DNA of 64,000 nt from Sporomusa termitida (GCF_007641255.1 NZ_CP036259.1:1860001-1924000), one strand, 5' to 3'. Shown: positions 27,674 to 35,563, numbered from the stretch's first letter. The notes: generated by a model not told the origin, from the sequence alone. Made by a program: numbers and translations.

Positions 27674-27925
27674 CTATCTTTTACTAGTAAGCGCTTTTAT
27701 AGGTTTTTCCAGGACAAATAAATCTTCGATTTTTTGGCTCATCAGGAAATGTGTGTCTTTTATGGCTTGATTATAGATATGAGGGCCGATCATTTCCCAA
27801 ATAAAATCCAACAGCAGGGTTGCGGACAAATCGGTTATAAGCTCATCCTTTTCAGTAAGAAAGTAGTGTTTAATAGCCTCAATACAGGCGGTCTGCTGTT
27901 CTTTGGTGAGTTTATTGTCTTTCAT
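27674..27925 (-). CDS. DUF2164 family protein
   Basis: This is an 83-residue acidic helical protein beginning MKDNKLTKEQQTACIEAIK, with the DxLITDLSATLLLDFIWEMIGP pattern that I recognise as DUF2164. No function is known. The frame runs further upstream, but ATG 27925 has a GGAGGT site six bases before it. It is convergent with the radical SAM gene, which ends only 35 bases away. Confidence 0.75.
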   Translation of the reverse strand: MKDNKLTKEQQTACIEAIKHYFLTEKDELITDLSATLLLDFIWEMIGPHIYNQAIKDTHFLMSQKIEDLFVLEKPIKALTSKR

Positions 27926-27940
27926 TTTACCTCCAATTAC

Positions 27941-27976
27941 AAAAGCCAGAGCTCTGTTCGCTACAGTCACTCTGGC
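27941..27976 (-). terminator. Possible terminator on the minus strand
   Basis: GCCAGAG (27945-27951) and CTCTGGC (27970-27976) form a perfect 7-bp stem with an 18-base loop, followed on the minus strand by TTTTG. It may end the gene at 28139-28594. Confidence 0.4.
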
Positions 27977-28138
27977 GGGAGTTGCGCACTCCGTTATTAG
28001 TATACCCGGCTTTGGCGTTTTGTATACAAACAAGGCGGGAATGACGGTCTGGACTCCTGCCTCTACAGGCGGTGTTGATCCAGGCGGAGTAGCCTTGCCA
28101 TCTGAATCAACGCTGTTTCAGTTATGCGGAATACAAGT

Positions 28139-28594
28139 TTACTCTGCGGTCGCCGGCTGCGTCCCGGTGCCTGCGTCTGAAGCAGGAAGGGCAGCATCGC
28201 CGGTCAAAGGCGGATTCAAGCAAAAACCAATAGGACACCGGGGCTCTGCTGAAGGCTGGCGTTTGATTTTAATCAGCATAAAGCTTATTTGGCTAATATG
28301 CTGAATTAGTTCCACCGCGGACTTGTCGGCTAAATTACCCTGAAACCAAATCAAGTTTGGGTCGAGATAGCCGATCCGGGATACGCTGAATTCTGTTGAT
28401 TTACCGAAACTTACGAGACGCACCCCGACCTCGTGTTCTTGATCCAGTTCAGCCTCAAAGGCCTGTACACGCTTAATCAGTTGGTTAAAGATGTGCTGGG
28501 CTGTATAGGGTTGGTTGAATTCCGCCAATTGCTGGCCAAATGATTTGAGCATGGGAATATCAGGTAAAGACCAGTTTTTAGGGTTTAAAGTCAT
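28139..28594 (-). CDS. DUF6173-like protein of unknown function
   Basis: This is a soluble protein of 151 residues. The central part (about 15-105) contains the stretch QPYTAQHIFNQLIKRV and the later RLVSFGKSTEFSVSRIGY, which I associate with the DUF6173 family. The last 30 residues are low-complexity (Pro, Ala, Gly, Thr) and probably disordered. The upstream GTG at 28603 overlaps the AAGGAGTG ribosome site, so I take the ATG at 28594. The role is unknown; the 213 bases between it and the DUF2164 gene hold no credible gene. Confidence 0.65.
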   Translation of the reverse strand: MTLNPKNWSLPDIPMLKSFGQQLAEFNQPYTAQHIFNQLIKRVQAFEAELDQEHEVGVRLVSFGKSTEFSVSRIGYLDPNLIWFQGNLADKSAVELIQHISQISFMLIKIKRQPSAEPRCPIGFCLNPPLTGDAALPASDAGTGTQPATAE

Positions 28595-28729
28595 GCTTGT
28601 CACTCCTTAGCAAGTTATATTCATAACAGGATTCGCTAGAAGTGACAAATTTCCTGTAATTTGGTTAAAGATTAAGGGCTGACGCACAAAATCTGGCCGG
28701 GTTATCGGGGGCAGCGCTATGGTTAGCGT

Positions 28730-29332
28730 CTAATGGGCTAATTTATGTTGGTTAATAATATGTAAACTTCTTTTCAGGGGTGGGAGGTTATGTCCTCTAA
28801 GTTCACTCTCAAGGAAGGTGTACAGTTGTTCCAGTGTGGAAATAGCCATATCAAGGCGGGAATTGTAATTTAATAAATTACGTGTGTCCTGTAGTTCCGG
28901 CAACATTTCAGCATATAAATAATATAAGCTTTGGTATTCAGAAGCAGGCATATATTTAGCCAGTTCATACTGTAAGGTTGTCCAGTTGTCAGTTTTAAAA
29001 TTTACCTGGTAATTAACAAGTGCAGATCTGGCAATATGTAATTCGAGATAGTTGCGGCTGAGCTCTAAAGCGATAACTATTGCCATATTCCGGTAATGGC
29101 GGGCATTTTTTTGCCAGTCCCGGCCAGTAATTACCGATAGCACGATGATTGCGGTACATAGGCTTTGGAAGATGGGGTCGGATATAATGCCTACAACTTG
29201 TAGCTGCTGGAGAATGAAAAGAAAAAAGATAACGATAATGAGCAGACGGAGTAGCCGGTAGTGGAAAATCGCTGACAAATCTGCTTTCCATACCTGGACG
29301 CGGCTTGTGATAAACGGATGATAATTCGACAT
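28730..29332 (-). CDS. Membrane protein of unknown function with two membrane segments
   Basis: The 200-residue product has a basic N-terminus, two adjacent membrane helices (about 28-50 and 56-75) and a helical cytoplasmic C-terminal part. The topology recalls SLATT or DUF4231-type proteins, but I cannot assign a family. ATG at 29332 follows GGAGGGATTTT; an upstream in-frame start at 29371 has no such site. The stop overlaps nothing and a 135-base gap separates it from the next minus-strand gene. Confidence 0.6.
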   Translation of the reverse strand: MSNYHPFITSRVQVWKADLSAIFHYRLLRLLIIVIFFLFILQQLQVVGIISDPIFQSLCTAIIVLSVITGRDWQKNARHYRNMAIVIALELSRNYLELHIARSALVNYQVNFKTDNWTTLQYELAKYMPASEYQSLYYLYAEMLPELQDTRNLLNYNSRLDMAISTLEQLYTFLESELRGHNLPPLKRSLHIINQHKLAH

Positions 29333-29407
29333 AAAATCCCTCCGATATTTTATTATTCCACAAAATACCATAAAATCCTTTATTTTCTTTGTCGGTTTAT
29401 TTAAACG

Positions 29408-29433
29408 ATGGATGAAGTTTTTCTTTCATCCAT
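29408..29433. repeat. Hairpin between divergent genes
   Basis: ATGGATGAA and TTCATCCAT are perfect 9-bp arms around GTTTTTCT. It lies in the divergent gap and may be an operator shared by both sides. Confidence 0.5.
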
Positions 29434-29445
29434 AATTAATTAAAT

Positions 29446-29474
29446 GAAGGAATATTCTCCGGTTTACCGAAATT
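29446..29474 (+). promoter_or_regulatory. Possible sigma-H promoter for the small-gene run
   Basis: GAAGGAATA matches RNAGGAWWW fully; 11 bases later ACCGAAATT matches RNNGAATWW at 8 of 9 positions. The transcript would begin about 20 bases before the ATG at 29498. Confidence 0.45.
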
Positions 29475-29497
29475 AGAAAAAAAGGAGGCGGATAGTT

Positions 29498-29683
29498 ATG
29501 GCTGGAGCTTCGACTATTTGGGTAAATGGCGATATGAGTGAACAAATATCTGATTTTAACGGTGAATATGTATTAATAACAACTAGTAATATGCAAAGAA
29601 TACCGCTTGGGCAAACGCTGGAAAGCGCAATCGAGAAACTAAAAGAGCTTGGCAGGTATGATATTGCCGCCCAGTTAAGATGA
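29498..29683 (+). CDS. Small protein of unknown function (61 aa)
   Basis: A perfect AAAGGAGG site precedes the ATG. The short product seems soluble: a beta-rich first half with YVLITTSNMQRIPLG and a C-terminal helix (about 43-61, LESAIEKLKELGRYDIAAQL). It has no cysteine, signal peptide or membrane segment. A sigma-H-like promoter lies just upstream. I do not recognise the family. Confidence 0.6.
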   Translation: MAGASTIWVNGDMSEQISDFNGEYVLITTSNMQRIPLGQTLESAIEKLKELGRYDIAAQLR

Positions 29684-29693
29684 ATGCAGCTGG

Positions 29694-29726
29694 CCAGCCC
29701 CGCAGGTATCCTCTCTGTGGGGCTGG
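29694..29726 (+). terminator. GC-rich hairpin after the 61-aa gene
   Basis: CCAGCCCC (29694-29701) and GGGGCTGG (29719-29726) pair perfectly. There is no T-run directly after it (six T residues occur 12 bases later), so it may only attenuate or stabilise the message. Confidence 0.4.
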
Positions 29727-29763
29727 AGCCCGGTCATGATTTTTTACAAGAAGGGGAATTAAT

Positions 29764-30162
29764 ATGAGTGTCAGTTTGCAACTGATTCAGCTAGCAGGAG
29801 AAAATATTGTAGAGGTTTCGGGTTTTAGCGAAATAAACGGCATCTATCTTGAAAACACTGATCTGGATATTTCCGTAGCCCCTGCAAGGAATAGCGAAGC
29901 TAAGGCAATACAATTATCAATTAAACCCGGCTGCAGGGGCGATGTGATGCCTCTTGCTTTTGAGATTGAAATGCTGGCCCAAAGAATAACATTATCTCAG
30001 CTTGTCAATGGCAGCAGCCTGTTTATTGTACCGCAGGCTATTGATATGAATTTAAGGGACGGCAAGGCTATAAAGGCATTTTTACAAAAAAGCGGGGGAA
30101 TATGGCTGGACAGGCTTCCTCAAGAATGTATCAGGGAAATAGTAAACCATTGTTCATTTTGA
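29764..30162 (+). CDS. Protein of unknown function (132 aa)
   Basis: A soluble protein, predicted alpha/beta, with no signal peptide, no membrane helix and no motif I recognise. Two cysteines occur in the central and last parts (GCRGD and QECIREIVNHCSF). AAGGGG precedes the ATG. It follows the 61-aa gene in the same direction across an 80-base gap with a hairpin, so the two may be one transcript. Confidence 0.55.
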   Translation: MSVSLQLIQLAGENIVEVSGFSEINGIYLENTDLDISVAPARNSEAKAIQLSIKPGCRGDVMPLAFEIEMLAQRITLSQLVNGSSLFIVPQAIDMNLRDGKAIKAFLQKSGGIWLDRLPQECIREIVNHCSF

Positions 30163-30269
30163 GAAGAGCCGGGGCGCTGAATATTGTCAGCTGCCGGCGG
30201 GGTGCGGGGAACGCAGTTTTGCATAAAATTATAATATCCAGGCACCCTAAAATCAGGGGGTGATGACAT

Positions 30270-30419
30270 ATGCTAGATTATGGCGGTGGCTTTTTCCCAT
30301 GGGGAATGCTATTTATGATTTTATATGTTATTGTTGTTGTGTATTTCCTTATGCAGCTTGCAGGCATCAATAAGGCCCTGCAGCGGATTGCGGGCATTTT
30401 AGAAAAAAATAAGGAATAG
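30270..30419 (+). CDS. Small single-pass membrane protein (49 aa)
   Basis: The reading frame begins MLDYGGGFFPWGMLFMIL, has one membrane helix (about residues 12-30) and a short basic amphipathic tail ending EKNKE. AGGGGG lies seven bases before the ATG and a terminator follows 14 bases after the stop, which makes a real gene likely. Function unknown. Confidence 0.6.
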   Translation: MLDYGGGFFPWGMLFMILYVIVVVYFLMQLAGINKALQRIAGILEKNKE

Positions 30420-30433
30420 GCTGGCTATATTAA

Positions 30434-30455
30434 CCCTCGGGCAACCGGGGTTTTT
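30434..30455 (+). terminator. Terminator after the 49-aa gene
   Basis: CCTCGG and CCGGGG (one G-U pair) form a short stem with a GCAA loop and run into TTTTT. Confidence 0.7.
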
Positions 30456-30539
30456 ACTTTTACAGAGCTGATAAGCCGGCAGCGTTTACCTGTGGTTTTT
30501 TGCCACCGGCATGTTAAGCAGGCAACGGCAAGTAATGGC

Positions 30540-30568
30540 TTGACAATGAGGGCAGGATCATTTATAAT
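30540..30568 (+). promoter_or_regulatory. Consensus sigma-A promoter of the metal ATPase gene
   Basis: TTGACA (30540-30545), 17 bases, TATAAT (30563-30568): a perfect match. Such a strong promoter normally needs a repressor, and a palindrome lies over the expected start site. Confidence 0.85.
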
Positions 30569-30570
30569 TA

Positions 30571-30585
30571 GTTTGAACTTCAAAC
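30571..30585. promoter_or_regulatory. Palindromic operator candidate
   Basis: GTTTGAACTTCAAAC is a perfect 15-base palindrome at the predicted transcription start. TGAA/TTCA half-sites occur in ArsR/SmtB-type operators, which would fit a metal efflux gene. The left flank with the -10 also gives a 12 of 15 match to the PerR box, an alternative. No regulator gene is adjacent. Confidence 0.55.
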
Positions 30586-30648
30586 AGTTAGTTAATATTA
30601 CTATTTGAAATATGAAATATAAGAATTACATACTAAAATTGCGGATGA

Positions 30649-30711
30649 ACTGCCGCGGTTACGGCACAGATGCCGGCAGGACTGCCGGCGGCGGCAAGTG
30701 TGCAGCCCAGT
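30649..30711 (+). promoter_or_regulatory. Structured leader of the metal ATPase mRNA
   Basis: The roughly 200-base leader contains a compact fold that looks like a four-way junction: ACTG/CAGT (30649-30652, 30708-30711) closes GCCG/CGGC (30652-30655, 30662-30665), GCCGGCA/TGCCGGC (30672-30678, 30683-30689) and GGC-GCA/TGC-GCC (30690-30696, 30701-30707). Metal riboswitches of the NiCo type are four-way junctions before metal exporters, but I cannot match the conserved bases. Confidence 0.35.
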
Positions 30712-30773
30712 GGGATTGAAAATAATGCTGAGGCGTTTATATAAAATAGGAGATAAGGGAGAGTGGCGTTTTA

Positions 30774-32681
30774 ATGAATGGTGAGGCTGTGACAGCAATA
30801 CGGGTTGACAAGCCGGTTAATGAGCTGTGGGAACGGCATGGTGCGGCGATGACAACTGCTGTTAGTGCGGTACTGACTTTTTTGGCATGGTCCGCAGGTG
30901 TGAATGGCTGGAGCGCACTAGAAATTGCTCTGTATGTGTTTGCTTATATCATTGGCGGTTACCGGAAAGCTTGGGAAGGCCTGCAAACTCTCATTAAGGA
31001 GCGCGATTTGGATGTTGACCTGCTCATGATTGTGGCCGCTGTTGGCGCGGCCAGTATTGGTTATTGGCAGGATGGCGCAATTTTAATTTTAATTTTTTCG
31101 CTAAGCGGTGCATTGGAAGGTTATACAATGGAGAAAACCAATCAGGACATCCGCTCTATTATGAAGCTGCGCCCGGAAACGGCCCTGGTATTACGAGGCA
31201 GTACCGAGTCGCGGATCAGAGTCGAGGAACTGCAGCCGGGTGACCTGGTGCTGGTTAAACCGGGAGAACGAATTCCGGCAGACGGGCTGGTCAGGCAAGG
31301 CTATTCTGCCGTTGACCAGGCCTCAATTACGGGAGAATCTATTCCTGTGGATAAAATTTGTGGGGCCGAGGTGTATGCCGGCACCATCAATGGGCAGGGT
31401 GCTTTGACAATTGAAGTGACCAAGCCGGCGGCGGCTACGCTGCTGGCCCGAATTATCCGCCTGGTTCAGGAAGCTCAGAGTGAAATGCCGCCGAGTCAGC
31501 TGTTTGTGGAAAAATTTGAGCGGATTTATGCCAGAATTGTTGTTGGGGCCGCACTGCTGCTATTGGTTATACCTCCCTATGCATTTGGCTGGAGCTGGGA
31601 TAAGACGGTGTACCGGGCAATGATCTTTCTGGTGGTGGCGTCGCCGTGTGCGTTGGTTTCGTCTATTATGCCGGCTATTTTATCCGGAATTTCCAATGGT
31701 GCCCGCAAGGGAATTTTATTTAAGGGTGGAGTCCATCTGGAAAACATAGGAAATATAAAGCTGGTTGCTTTTGATAAGACGGGGACGTTGACGGAAGGTA
31801 AACCAAGAGTGACCGATATTATTTCGCTGTCTGCGCAAAGCCCGGATGAACTATTGCGGCTTACAGCGGCTTTGGAAATGTTATCGGAACATCCGATTGC
31901 CAAAGCCGTCGTCCAGGCCGCTCAGGAGAAACAGCTGGCATTGCCCAAGGCAGCTGAGTTGCAGGCCATACCCGGAGTGGGGGTTCATGGCCTGGTGCAT
32001 CAGGACGAGTTTCGCATTGGCAATCTGGACTGCCTGCAAGCTGGTATTTTGTCGGCTGAACACAAGCAAATAGCGCAGCAGCTTGAGCAGGAAGGCAAAA
32101 CGGTTATTTATGTACAGTCCCGCAACCAACTGCTGGGGCTGCTGGCCATCCAGGATACGCTGCGGCCGCAAGCACGCAATGCTGTACGGGCGTTACGCCG
32201 CATGGGAATTCAGGTGGCTATGCTGACCGGTGATAATGCTGCGACGGCCCAGGCTATCGGCAGGCAAGCCGATGTTGACTGGATTTATGACGGGCTGCTG
32301 CCTGAACAGAAAGTAGAGATTGTTAAAAAACTTACCACTAAGTTTGGCCAGGTCGCGATGGTAGGTGATGGGGTTAATGATGCGCCGGCTTTAGCCACCG
32401 CTGCGGTGGGGATTGCCATGGGGGCGGCCGGTACGGATGTAGCCTTGGAAACTGCCAATGTGGTTCTTATGGCTGATGATATTGAAAAAGTGGCTTATGC
32501 CATTGCCTTGGGGCGACGCACCAAAAAGGTGGTAAAACAAAATATTGTTTTTGCCCTGGGTGTTGTTTTGGTGCTGGTGGCGGGCACCTTTTTCGATCAG
32601 GTTAACCTGCCGGTTGGGGTGATTGGGCATGAAGGCAGCACGTTGCTGGTCATTGCCAGTGGGCTGCGCTTGTTACGGTAA
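30774..32681 (+). CDS. P1B-4-type heavy-metal transporting ATPase
   Basis: This P-type ATPase pumps transition-metal ions out of the cell; P1B-4 members act on Co2+, Fe2+ or Zn2+. The actuator TGES is at 186-189, the membrane metal site is SPC (290-292) and not CPC, the phosphorylated aspartate is D334 in DKTGT, and HEGST (619-623) in the last helix is a P1B-4 mark. There is no N-terminal metal-binding domain, also typical of the group, and the protein has 635 residues. B. subtilis PfeT/ZosA is a known relative. It stands alone behind a strong promoter with a likely operator. Confidence 0.88.
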   Translation: MNGEAVTAIRVDKPVNELWERHGAAMTTAVSAVLTFLAWSAGVNGWSALEIALYVFAYIIGGYRKAWEGLQTLIKERDLDVDLLMIVAAVGAASIGYWQDGAILILIFSLSGALEGYTMEKTNQDIRSIMKLRPETALVLRGSTESRIRVEELQPGDLVLVKPGERIPADGLVRQGYSAVDQASITGESIPVDKICGAEVYAGTINGQGALTIEVTKPAAATLLARIIRLVQEAQSEMPPSQLFVEKFERIYARIVVGAALLLLVIPPYAFGWSWDKTVYRAMIFLVVASPCALVSSIMPAILSGISNGARKGILFKGGVHLENIGNIKLVAFDKTGTLTEGKPRVTDIISLSAQSPDELLRLTAALEMLSEHPIAKAVVQAAQEKQLALPKAAELQAIPGVGVHGLVHQDEFRIGNLDCLQAGILSAEHKQIAQQLEQEGKTVIYVQSRNQLLGLLAIQDTLRPQARNAVRALRRMGIQVAMLTGDNAATAQAIGRQADVDWIYDGLLPEQKVEIVKKLTTKFGQVAMVGDGVNDAPALATAAVGIAMGAAGTDVALETANVVLMADDIEKVAYAIALGRRTKKVVKQNIVFALGVVLVLVAGTFFDQVNLPVGVIGHEGSTLLVIASGLRLLR

Positions 32682-32698
32682 GAATCGGCCTGCTGCCG

Positions 32699-32733
32699 GG
32701 CAAGTTTTTCTTGCCTTGGTTTGGCTGCCAAGG
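32699..32733 (+). terminator. Two overlapping hairpins after the ATPase gene
   Basis: GGCAAG-TTTTT-CTTGCC (32699-32715) is followed by CCTTGG/CCAAGG (32714-32719, 32728-32733). The second has no T-run, so termination here is only likely. Confidence 0.4.
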
Positions 32734-33095
32734 AGATAGACAGGCTTTGGCCATAAATGCAACAGATTATGTAACATATAGCGATGGACAGAATATAATA
32801 AACTAGGGCGGTAGTTATGGGTGTGGTTATATAGAGAGGCGGCGCTTGCTCCCGCCTCTACATAAAGAAAACACGGCTGGCGCCGAGCCTTTGGCGAAAG
32901 CGTAAGCCGATGTTGCCCCTAGCCAGGGAAAGATATACTCTCTGAGCACGTAAAAAATGGCGCCGCAGGGTAGCGGCGTCAAGGGAAACAAAAAATATGT
33001 ATAAAAAGCTTGCAATAAGGTCGACAATTCTTGCCTTGCATCGAGTTATTCCTGCACATATATATAGGAAAGAACATAAAATATAAAAAACAGGC
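32734..33095. other. Non-coding stretch rich in hairpins
   Basis: Between the ATPase gene and tRNA-Pro there is no convincing gene. Besides the interspersed repeat at 32873-32930, two hairpins stand out: AGAGGCGG/CCGCCTCT (32835-32842, 32852-32859) and CGCCGC/GCGGCG (32961-32966, 32973-32978). The short frames on either strand lack ribosome sites and consist of these repeats. Confidence 0.55.
32873..32930 (+). repeat. Interspersed short repeat, copy A
   Basis: About 58 bases starting ACGGCTGGCGCCG and ending CTAGCCAGGG. It aligns with copy B at about 80 percent by eye, including the shared GGCGAAAGCG core. CTGGC near the start pairs with GCCAG at the end. Confidence 0.65.
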
Positions 33096-33126
33096 AACCC
33101 TCTTATTTATCAAAAATAAGAGGGTT
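33096..33126 (-). terminator. Strong terminator, probably for tRNA-Pro
   Basis: AACCCTCTTATTT and AAATAAGAGGGTT form a perfect 13-bp stem with a 5-base loop. On the minus strand a GCCTGTTTTTT tract follows. It lies about 120 bases downstream of the tRNA. Confidence 0.8.
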
Positions 33127-33244
33127 ACTTTTAAATGATTTATCCTATATGCTGTTGGTTTGTTTGCAAGCAGCCCTTAGAAGCTTACACGTAATATCTG
33201 GATGTTGTTAAGGCTTCGGGATGCCCTGAATTACAGACATAAAC

Positions 33245-33321
33245 TGGTCGGGGCGACAGGATTCGAACCTGCGGCCTCTTGGTCCCGAACCAAGCGCGCT
33301 ACCAAACTGCGCTACGCCCCG
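33245..33321 (-). tRNA. tRNA-Pro, anticodon CGG
   Basis: A complete 77-base cloverleaf on the minus strand. The acceptor stem CGGGGCG/CGCCCCG, discriminator A and an encoded CCA end are visible, together with the GGTTCGAATCC T-arm. The anticodon arm is CTTGG-TTCGGGA-CCAAG, giving anticodon CGG, which reads the proline codon CCG. A consensus promoter lies just upstream. Confidence 0.95.
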
Positions 33322-33335
33322 GCTCACATTTATAA

Positions 33336-33364
33336 AGTATACACATCCATAAACGCATTGTCAA
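33336..33364 (-). promoter_or_regulatory. Promoter of tRNA-Pro
   Basis: On the minus strand TTGACA (complement of 33359-33364), 17 bases, TATACT (complement of 33336-33341); the tRNA 5' end is 15 bases further on. Confidence 0.85.
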
Positions 33365-33488
33365 CAATAAAAATAAAGAGTGCCAACAGACTGCAAAAAA
33401 TGCCGATATAGGTCAATGGCTTTGCAGGGAATTTACTGGGAATGTCGAAATGTCGAAATGGAGAAGAGCGCAAAATGGGGGAATGTGT

Positions 33489-34196
33489 TTGAAAATAATC
33501 CGCATAATTTTATTTACATTTATTTACATGTTTTTTTTGTTAAGCGCAAACAGCCAGGTGGTTTTTGCTGCCGAGCAAGATATGCCTCTACTCAGGCAGG
33601 GCGCGAAAAGTGCAGCTGTCCATGTTTTACAGGAGGAGCTAAAGCGACTTGGGTTTTATCAATATGAGGTGGACGGGAGCTTTGGTATTGGTACGAAAGC
33701 GTCTGTTATCAGGTTTCAGCAGACTGTCGGCCTTGTGGCTGACGGTATTGTTGGCGACGGAACCTGGCGGGCGCTTCGCACTTATACCGGTAATAGCGAA
33801 TTAAGCCGGGCCAAAACGGATAGAAGGACCGGGCAGCAAATTGCCAGTTTTGCTCAGCGATATCTGGGTGTGCCATATGCCTGGGGCGGTGCAGGTGAGG
33901 GCGGATTCGACTGCTCGGGTTTTATCTACTATGTCTATAGGCAGTACAATGTTGCTTTGCCACGGGTAGCTGATGAACAATATAATATTGGCCGCAATAT
34001 ACGACTGGCTGATATTGAACCGGGAGATTTGGTTTTTTATAGCACGTACGCTCCCGGACCTTCCCATGTCGGCATCTATGTAGGGAACGGATACTTTATT
34101 CATGCCAGCTCTGGTGCCGGTCAGGTAACTTTAACAGCAATGGCTAAGCCTTATTATCAAGCAAGATTTTTGGGAGCACACCGTGTTGTCCGGTAA
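33489..34196 (+). CDS. Secreted NlpC/P60 peptidoglycan hydrolase with PG-binding domain
   Basis: This is probably a cell-wall gamma-D-glutamyl-diamino-acid endopeptidase. A signal peptide covers about residues 1-27 (cut near FAAEQ). A PG_binding_1 domain follows (about 33-95, LRQGAKSAAVHVLQEELKRLGF), then NlpC/P60 with catalytic C142 in FDCSGF, H193 in SHVGIY and H205 in FIHAS. The frame opens at 33450, but TTG at 33489 lies six bases after GGGGGA and starts directly with the signal peptide. Relatives include spore-cortex and division hydrolases; which applies here is open. Confidence 0.85.
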   Translation: MKIIRIILFTFIYMFFLLSANSQVVFAAEQDMPLLRQGAKSAAVHVLQEELKRLGFYQYEVDGSFGIGTKASVIRFQQTVGLVADGIVGDGTWRALRTYTGNSELSRAKTDRRTGQQIASFAQRYLGVPYAWGGAGEGGFDCSGFIYYVYRQYNVALPRVADEQYNIGRNIRLADIEPGDLVFYSTYAPGPSHVGIYVGNGYFIHASSGAGQVTLTAMAKPYYQARFLGAHRVVR

Positions 34197-34205
34197 TAAA
34201 GAAAT

Positions 34206-34260
34206 GCGGCTGGCGCCGGGCCCTAGGCGAAAGCGGAAGCCGCTGTACCCTTAGCCGGCA
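34206..34260 (+). repeat. Interspersed short repeat, copy B
   Basis: It starts GCGGCTGGCGCCGG ten bases after the NlpC/P60 stop and ends TTAGCCGGCA. It contains the hairpin AGCGG-AAG-CCGCT (34232-34244), whose base pairs change together in copies C and D. A second small hairpin, CAGAAAG/CTTTCTG, abuts it at 34259-34277. Confidence 0.65.
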
Positions 34261-34286
34261 GAAAGGCAATCTTTCTGTCAGGATAA

Positions 34287-34313
34287 AAATAACCGGCAGG
34301 CCGGTTATTTTTT
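34287..34313 (+). terminator. Terminator after the NlpC/P60 gene
   Basis: AAATAACCGG and CCGGTTATTT pair perfectly around CAGG and run into TTTTTT. Confidence 0.88.
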
Positions 34314-34441
34314 GTTTGGGCAAGGATAAGACGGGAATAATAGAGCGAGAGATAATTTTTTTAAACAAAAAGTGCTACTGTTGTTCAAATGTGCTAAAAT
34401 ATTTATGTTAAACAGAATTTCGCCATCATTTGAGGTAGAGT

Positions 34442-35053
34442 ATGCGGATTATAACCGGAATTGCCAAGGGCATCAGGCTAAAAACGCCCAAGGGTCTTAA
34501 TGTGCGTCCCACTGCTGACCGGGTAAAAGAATCTATGTTCAGTATTCTGGCAAATTTAACATTACCGGCCGGCAGACAGGCACTAAGCGGGGCAAAAGTA
34601 TTAGACCTGTTTGCCGGTACCGGCAATTTGGGATTAGAGGCGCTCAGCCGGGGGGCGGCATTCGCGCTGTTTATTGACCATAGTCAGACAAGTCTTGCAG
34701 TCACAGAACAAAATATTAGCAATGCCAGGTTGGGAGATCTGGCGAGAGTCCAACGTGGAGATTCAGTTAATGCTCTTGACAAGTTGGCTCAGTCAGGGCA
34801 AACGTTTACGCTTATATTCGTGGATCCTCCTTATAATCAGGGGCTGGTACAAACTGTATTGTTAAAGCTTGATACCAGCAGTGTTGTTGCCGAGGGGGGA
34901 CTTGTTGTTGTTGAACACTCTAAACATGAGCTGTTAAACACGCAATGGCAAAATTTGCAGCTAATTCGAACCGAACGTTATGGAGAAACATTTGTGACTT
35001 TTTTTATGCGCTCCATCGGCGAGACTAATACTATGGCAACAGGAGGCAGTTAA
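34442..35053 (+). CDS. rsmD: 16S rRNA (guanine966-N2)-methyltransferase RsmD
   Basis: RsmD methylates G966 of 16S rRNA with S-adenosylmethionine. It opens MRIITGIAKGIRLKTPKG, as RsmD proteins do, has the SAM loop LDLFAGTGNLGLEALSRG and the catalytic DPPY at 128-131. At 203 residues it is a little longer than usual because of a short insert (LPAGRQALSG) around residues 41-50. It is followed one base later by coaD, the usual partner in Firmicutes. Confidence 0.92.
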   Translation: MRIITGIAKGIRLKTPKGLNVRPTADRVKESMFSILANLTLPAGRQALSGAKVLDLFAGTGNLGLEALSRGAAFALFIDHSQTSLAVTEQNISNARLGDLARVQRGDSVNALDKLAQSGQTFTLIFVDPPYNQGLVQTVLLKLDTSSVVAEGGLVVVEHSKHELLNTQWQNLQLIRTERYGETFVTFFMRSIGETNTMATGGS

Positions 35054-35054
35054 G

Positions 35055-35537
35055 ATGCGGATAGGGGTTTGCCCTGGCAGTTTTGATCCAGTTACCAATG
35101 GTCACCTGGATATATTTTCACGGGCCAGTAAGATGTTTGATGTGCTTATTGTGGCGGTGTTTCATAATCCTAACAAAAAGCCGTTGTTTACTATGGAAGA
35201 ACGGGTTGAAATGTTAAATCTGGCAACATATGATATACCCAATATTAAAGTTGACAGTTTTTCCGGTTTGCTAAATGACTATGTGCGCCGGCAGAACAGC
35301 AGTTTTATTGTGCGCGGTTTGCGAGCATTAAGTGATTTTGAATATGAGTTTCAGCGAGCATTGCTGATTAAAAAAATTGATCCGGCGATAGAAACGATTT
35401 TCATGATGACCAGCAGCGAATATTCCTTTATCAGTTCGAGCGGTATTAAAGAGCTGGCCAAGTTTGGCGGGCCGATAACCGGATTAGTGCCTGTATGTCT
35501 GGAGGATAAAATAATACAGAGAATTAGCGAAAGCTAA
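35055..35537 (+). CDS. coaD: Phosphopantetheine adenylyltransferase (CoaD)
   Basis: CoaD makes dephospho-CoA from 4'-phosphopantetheine and ATP, the fourth step of CoA synthesis. The nucleotidyltransferase motif PGSFDPVTNGHLDI is at 7-20 and the second signature is SSSGIKELAKFG. At 160 residues it is standard length. An AGGAGG site lies inside the end of rsmD. Confidence 0.95.
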   Translation: MRIGVCPGSFDPVTNGHLDIFSRASKMFDVLIVAVFHNPNKKPLFTMEERVEMLNLATYDIPNIKVDSFSGLLNDYVRRQNSSFIVRGLRALSDFEYEFQRALLIKKIDPAIETIFMMTSSEYSFISSSGIKELAKFGGPITGLVPVCLEDKIIQRISES

Positions 35538-35563
35538 ACTATGTTTATGGGAGGGAGAAGGTC

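Noticed and set aside
27903-28304. 133-residue frame on the plus strand
   Set aside because: It overlaps two minus-strand genes that have good ribosome sites and family-like products; it has no such support.
30563-30580. PerR box at the metal ATPase promoter
   Set aside because: About 12 of 15 positions fit, but half of that comes from the TATAAT itself; the perfect palindrome beside it is the better operator candidate.
30649-30711. NiCo riboswitch identity for the ATPase leader
   Set aside because: The four-helix layout is suggestive, but I cannot place the conserved junction bases of that class, so no name is given.
32827-33097. Short minus-strand frames after the metal ATPase gene
   Set aside because: They run through the interspersed repeat and hairpins, lack ribosome sites and show no protein-like pattern.
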